A stretch of DNA of 64,000 nucleotides from Macrosoma leucophasiata (Eukaryota; Arthropoda; Insecta; Lepidoptera; Hedylidae). The translations under genes were made by a program, and so were the position numbers. The notes beneath the pieces are model-generated. The model ran no database searches, was not told the DNA's origin, and saw nothing but the letters and a program-made list of their open reading frames with translations. The stretch is taken from positions 2,356,001-2,420,000 of the forward strand of contig JAWQUS010000022.1 of the NCBI GenBank assembly GCA_036365455.1. Reading direction: 5' to 3'. Positions within the stretch are counted from its first letter, which is position 1, and each line of letters starts with the position of its first letter. This document shows, one piece after another, positions 60,518-64,000 of this stretch.

Positions 60518-60725
60518 AGATAAGATAAGAATTTATTTATTTTCTCCACAATGTTTTCTTATGGTAAATACATCATATGAAACTTATTTTATTTTTAAAA
60601 ATTATACTGAATTTTTATTTTTAAACATTTTTCTCAGGGTATTGTGGAGACAGGAGCGCTCAAGCTAGGTAAACCCTGTGCTATGAGTCTCCTGGTCTCC
60701 GCCTCAGGATTTTGTCCACTTAATT
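60518..60725 (-). repeat. Family F copy, AAGAT tail
   Basis: AAGATAAGATAAGATAAG then AATTTATTTATTTTCTCC to GGATTTTGTCCACTTAA. Reverse of 55317-55515, so an inverted pair 5 kb apart. Confidence 0.75.
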
Positions 60726-61148
60726 TTTTGTGTCAATGTTACAGTATTTTGAGTAAAAGGAGTGAACTGTGTTCATTGTTAGCGATCGCTATATTCCTTA
60801 GAAAAGACCACAAGAAAGTTGTAATAAAAATTGATTTGTCTGTATATTATATTTGACACGTTTATAATATATAAGTTGTAGGTATATATCTACCAATCTG
60901 TAATATGCATTTAACTACTTCGTATTTGTATAATACGAGTACATTGTTCCAAATTTTAACCTTGATGGGTTGAAATTCATGAGAAAAATATGACAATTGA
61001 TTTTTTATTGTGTCTAGCAGGTTATACGTGCCTTGAAGGGTTAATATAAGATAGGCATACCTATAAATCCAACCAAATTGAAATGAATTTGTCAAAATAA
61101 CTGCCATATTCGCCACGACGGTTTTGAGTTTCGTTATTTAATTTGTAA

Positions 61149-61457
61149 TTGCCTCGGTAGCCTAGTGGTAGCAGGCCACTACCACTACGCTAAGGTCCTG
61201 GGTTCGATTCCCGGATAGGGGGTTATCAGAGATAATGGTGTAAAGTCCTTTATCTCTGGTTCTATTGGGTTTTTTCAATTTTCTGGATATTTCCCAGTAG
61301 GTACCTCGATGTTTGGCGATGTCAACAGGCTTGCCACCTGTTACATGGGCCAAAACGTAACCGGCGAATCGTGGGTGTTTGCATGTATGCGTGAATGCAT
61401 CCATTAAGCTCTGCCTACCTGTTCGGGGATTACAGGCGTGAAGTTACGTACGTACGT
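61149..61457 (+). mobile_element. SINE C, full copy with intact promoter boxes
   Basis: TTGCCTCGGTAGCCTAGTGG head, B box GGTTCGATTCC, tail CTCTGCCTACCTGTTCGGGG, GGCGTGAAGTTACGTACGTACG. Best preserved head in the window. Confidence 0.92.
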
Positions 61458-61875
61458 TTTTTTATTTAATTTGTGGCAGCAAACCAAACTAATTATAAGA
61501 AAATGTTAATTTTATTAATACGTTCCGTTTAAAATATTATTGATTTCAATTGATCATTTGCCGCCAGCAGTGTCTCGTGTCTTAAAAAACTATTTCATAT
61601 TTGCCTTTTATTATTATAGTCTACAATATCTTGTCCGACCTTCATACATTTTAAAAACATATCCTATAATATAAAATCAAAATGTTGAATTCCGTTTTTC
61701 TTTGTAACAACCCTAGCCCAAGCTTTAACGTATCAATGACATCGCTGACTCATATAATTAGGCATAAAACATTAGCAAGACAATAAACATAATAGAGACC
61801 TTCAAAATCAACAACCTTATGCAAATATTACATATTCTAAGAGATTTAACTATAAATGTGCATATAAAGTTAACC
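61458..61875. other. AT-rich unique sequence
   Basis: Nothing recognised. Confidence 0.3.
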
Positions 61876-61880
61876 AAACA

Positions 61881-62115
61881 ATTTTAATTCTCGATTTGTC
61901 TAAAGCGTTTCGCATAAAACCACATCAAAAAATGCCAATGGCCTTCTGTTTTATGATTTATAATATTAAACTACAGTTATTTATTAGGATATATATTAAT
62001 ATTACTGTGTTTCACGACTATGACGAGTGTTTAAAACAATAGAGATGTATTTTATTGGTTGGGGTTCCACAAGGATTCTCTTTAGGTCCTTATTTTAATA
62101 TTGTTTATAAAATTC
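61881..62115 (+). pseudogene. Decayed LINE reverse transcriptase fragment
   Basis: One frame from 61881 reads ILILDLSKAFRIKPHQ (RT motif A with the second Asp changed to Arg) and, after one stop, LLVGVPQGFSLGPYFNIVYK (the following RT motif) at about 62058-62113. No frameshift between them. AT-rich, with no EN part. Dead. Confidence 0.7.
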
Positions 62116-62119
62116 AATT

Positions 62120-62885
62120 AATTTAAATTCTATAATAAAATTCAATGTTCATGTTTTAATTGTTTCATAATTGCATGTTTTATATTTAAAACGTTATTAC
62201 TTAATGTAAATACATTGAAATGTACACACTCTTAGTATTTATCGTTTAAATAATCAGATATAAAAAGCATTCGAAGGTGTGTAATATAAAAAATACGGTA
62301 ATTAACATAAGTTGTTCATATGTACATTACGATTATTAATTGAGGAATAGCACGTTTTTGACTGTAATTTGTCAATTTTTTAAGCGCAATTCCCGATACT
62401 AATCAACACGTGATTGAATATAATTATGTTCTATTTAGTATGTAATTTATTTTTTTTAAGATTTGGAAGCAGGGATTGGTAGAAAAATAATACTATTGAT
62501 ATCAAAGGCTAAAATAATTGTACCTGTCTGATTATAAGGTTCACTTTGACGCTCAATTAACCAAGAGGAACCTTTTAGAATAACGACTGTTTGAATCCCG
62601 ATCAAGAAATCTATGTTTTTTTATCACACAGATGAAGTTTCGAGACGAAAATTACTCGTCGACATAAAATTAAATGATATCAACATAATAATACAAAAAT
62701 CATTGCAGAAACAATAATTTATACAAAAAGTCTATGCAAATTGAAATTAATTTTCAAGTTATATAATAATAAACGAATTTTCAAATTCAGGTTTATTATT
62801 ATAATTACTTAACGTATTGTAGTCGAATAATTTATGTTAATGTTATGCATATTTAATTGAAGGATATAAATAGATTTTTAAGCAT
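62120..62885. other. AT-rich sequence; partial repeat at 62578-62670
   Basis: AGAATAACGACTGTTTGAAT and GACGAAAATTACTCGTCGAC at 62578-62670 recur diverged at 62958-63200, around MITE Z7. Confidence 0.5.
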
Positions 62886-62887
62886 AA

Positions 62888-63520
62888 TAACAGGTCGAAT
62901 CGAAGATCTGAGTCTGCGCAGAGACATTGGATGTCTGTGCACTTTCTGATAACATTTAGAATAACGATTGTTTAAATACTAACCCCATTATTCATAAATG
63001 TACATTAGATACGTTTTAGCTATAGAATTCTTTGTCTTTGTCAGTTGCATTGTCAAATGTGCAGGATAGAAAAAGACAAAGGAGAGATTAGCAACACTTT
63101 AGCTAAAATACGTTTATGAATAGAGGGGTAAATATCCAGAAACCTTTTTTATCACACAAAACAAGTCTTGAAACGAAAATGACTCGTAAATATAAAATTA
63201 CAATGGTGAGTGCTCTGATGAACTGTTCGATCTGGTGCCATCGTCTTCATTCCTACATCGCACCACCCGCCGAAGAGAGAAGTTCCACCCGCACAAATTG
63301 GATACTTGGATGTGCGCAACAGTCTGATTCGCGCGTTCATTCCTGTCCAGAAGTTGCAAATTGTGGAACAAACTTCTCTCTGAGGTGTTCCCCTGGCGCT
63401 ACAATATGGGGTTCTTCAAAACTGGCGTCAAAAGAGTCCTTCAGGGCTGGCAGCGCGTTGGCAACTCCCCTGATGTTGCACATATTCATAGGCGATGGTA
63501 ACCACTTTCATGGTGAGGGA
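62888..63520 (+). pseudogene. LINE K ORF2 C-terminus in two pieces
   Basis: 62890-62942 reads IEDLSLRRDIGCLC (the LINE K segment before LYRLYNGE). 63203-63520 continues from ACAATGGTGAGTGCTC through CAGCGCGTTGGCAACTCCCC to CATAGGCGATGG. The gap holds a repeat of 62578-62670 and MITE Z7. Several frameshifts. Confidence 0.75.
62982..63129. mobile_element. MITE Z7
   Basis: AACCCCATTATTCATAAATG to CGTTTATGAATAGAGGGGT. Confidence 0.88.
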
Positions 63521-63533
63521 CTATTTTTTTTTT

Positions 63534-63819
63534 TTTATGTAATAAAAGTAGTGGCAAACAAGCATGCAGATCACATTGATGTTAAGTGATGACTGCAGCC
63601 TATAGACACCCACACAATGACCAGAGGTCAAAATGCAGATGCGCTGCCACTCCTGAGGCCTAAGGTGTTATGGCCTCTGTGCCTGAAATTACAGGGCCGT
63701 ACATTACCACCTGACCGAAACACGATAGTGCTGAACACTACCATTTAGCGGCAAGTATATTAGGTGATGCGGTGGTGCCTACGCCCGCGAGCTCCATCAC
63801 TGGAGCTCTACCCCCAGTA
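63534..63819 (-). mobile_element. SINE A, full copy, minus strand
   Basis: T-run and ATGTAATAAAAGTAGTGGC to GCTCTACCCCCAGTA. Sits directly after the LINE K fragment. Confidence 0.9.
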
Positions 63820-63829
63820 AAATGCTGTT

Positions 63830-64000
63830 GTTTTTTTTTTCTCTTCAAAAGTCAGTTTTAGGGGGCCTCTATAACCCGGCCTTCATTTGACCGGTATTTT
63901 TTTCAAGTATCTAACAAACAATTAACTTATTTACTTAGTTTCAATAAAATGCGAGTGGTTTGTACAAATACTTGCATTTCTCAACGTATTTCTTCACATT
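63830..64000. other. Unassigned end of window
   Basis: AT-rich, no feature recognised. Confidence 0.3.

Noticed and set aside
1..64000. CRISPR array or bacterial gene cluster
   Set aside because: No regularly spaced identical repeats with unique spacers, no operons; the sequence is that of an insect genome.

Overview
This window looks like nuclear DNA from a lepidopteran insect (moth or butterfly), most likely intergenic or intronic sequence that is very rich in mobile elements. The main grounds are: many non-autonomous Helitron-like copies whose 3' ends read like GCGGACGAAGTCGCGGGC...CAGCTAGT, a hallmark of lepidopteran genomes; several SINE families; palindromic MITEs; and low GC unique DNA between them. 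There is no operon structure, no bacterial gene and no CRISPR array. Nearly all the ORFs are pieces of transposable elements or chance frames.

Family names used here are mine. SINE A: about 290 bp, starts ACTGGTGGTAGAGCTCC and ends CCATTACATAAAA, about 30 full or partial copies. SINE C: tRNA-derived head GCCTCGGTAGCCTAGTGG. SINE D: second tRNA-derived head. 5S-SINE: head resembles 5S rRNA. Family B: about 220 bp, CGGACACTCCGCC start. W: about 400-bp retroposon. Z, P, Q, R-MITE, T, M1 and G: inverted-repeat DNA elements. LINE K, LINE R, LINE J and others: non-LTR retrotransposons.

Layout. 1-12 kb: SINE A, Helitrons, Family B, a 5S-SINE, a decayed reverse transcriptase (6.4-6.6 kb) and an ORF1-only LINE on the minus strand (9.8-11.1 kb). 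12-20 kb: nested insertions with readable target-site duplications (SINE C in LINE J, SINE C in a Helitron, a hAT-type MITE in SINE A) and a 576-bp element carrying two tRNA-like units. 20-31 kb: long inverted-repeat element, W copies, diverged tandem repeats, the second tRNA-carrying element (25.6-26.2 kb), other tRNA-like sequences and GGTGGC arrays. 31-48 kb: more SINEs and MITEs around the only candidate host coding exon (34,984-35,245, plus strand), plus a broken LINE at 40.5-41.4 kb. 48.1-53.9 kb: a three-level nest, with LINE K (EN and RT motifs intact, one frameshift) inside a TA-flanked element G, inside MITE M1. 54-64 kb: Helitron pieces, LINE tails, a 580-bp hAT-type element, a decayed RT and more SINEs.

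The most unusual signal is the tRNA-carrying element at 15,791-16,366 and 25,622-26,188. Both copies hold two 74-nt tRNA-like units with A and B boxes followed by T-runs, the units lie between long inverted repeats, and each whole element is flanked by a 10-12 bp target duplication. A 60-bp version without the tRNA part sits at 21,157-21,216 inside a 13-bp duplication. Also notable are two separate SINE/LINE pairs that share 3' tails (SINE A with LINE K; SINE C with LINE R) and a 5S rRNA-like SINE. Coordinates of repeat ends are read by eye and may be off by a few bases unless a target duplication is stated.
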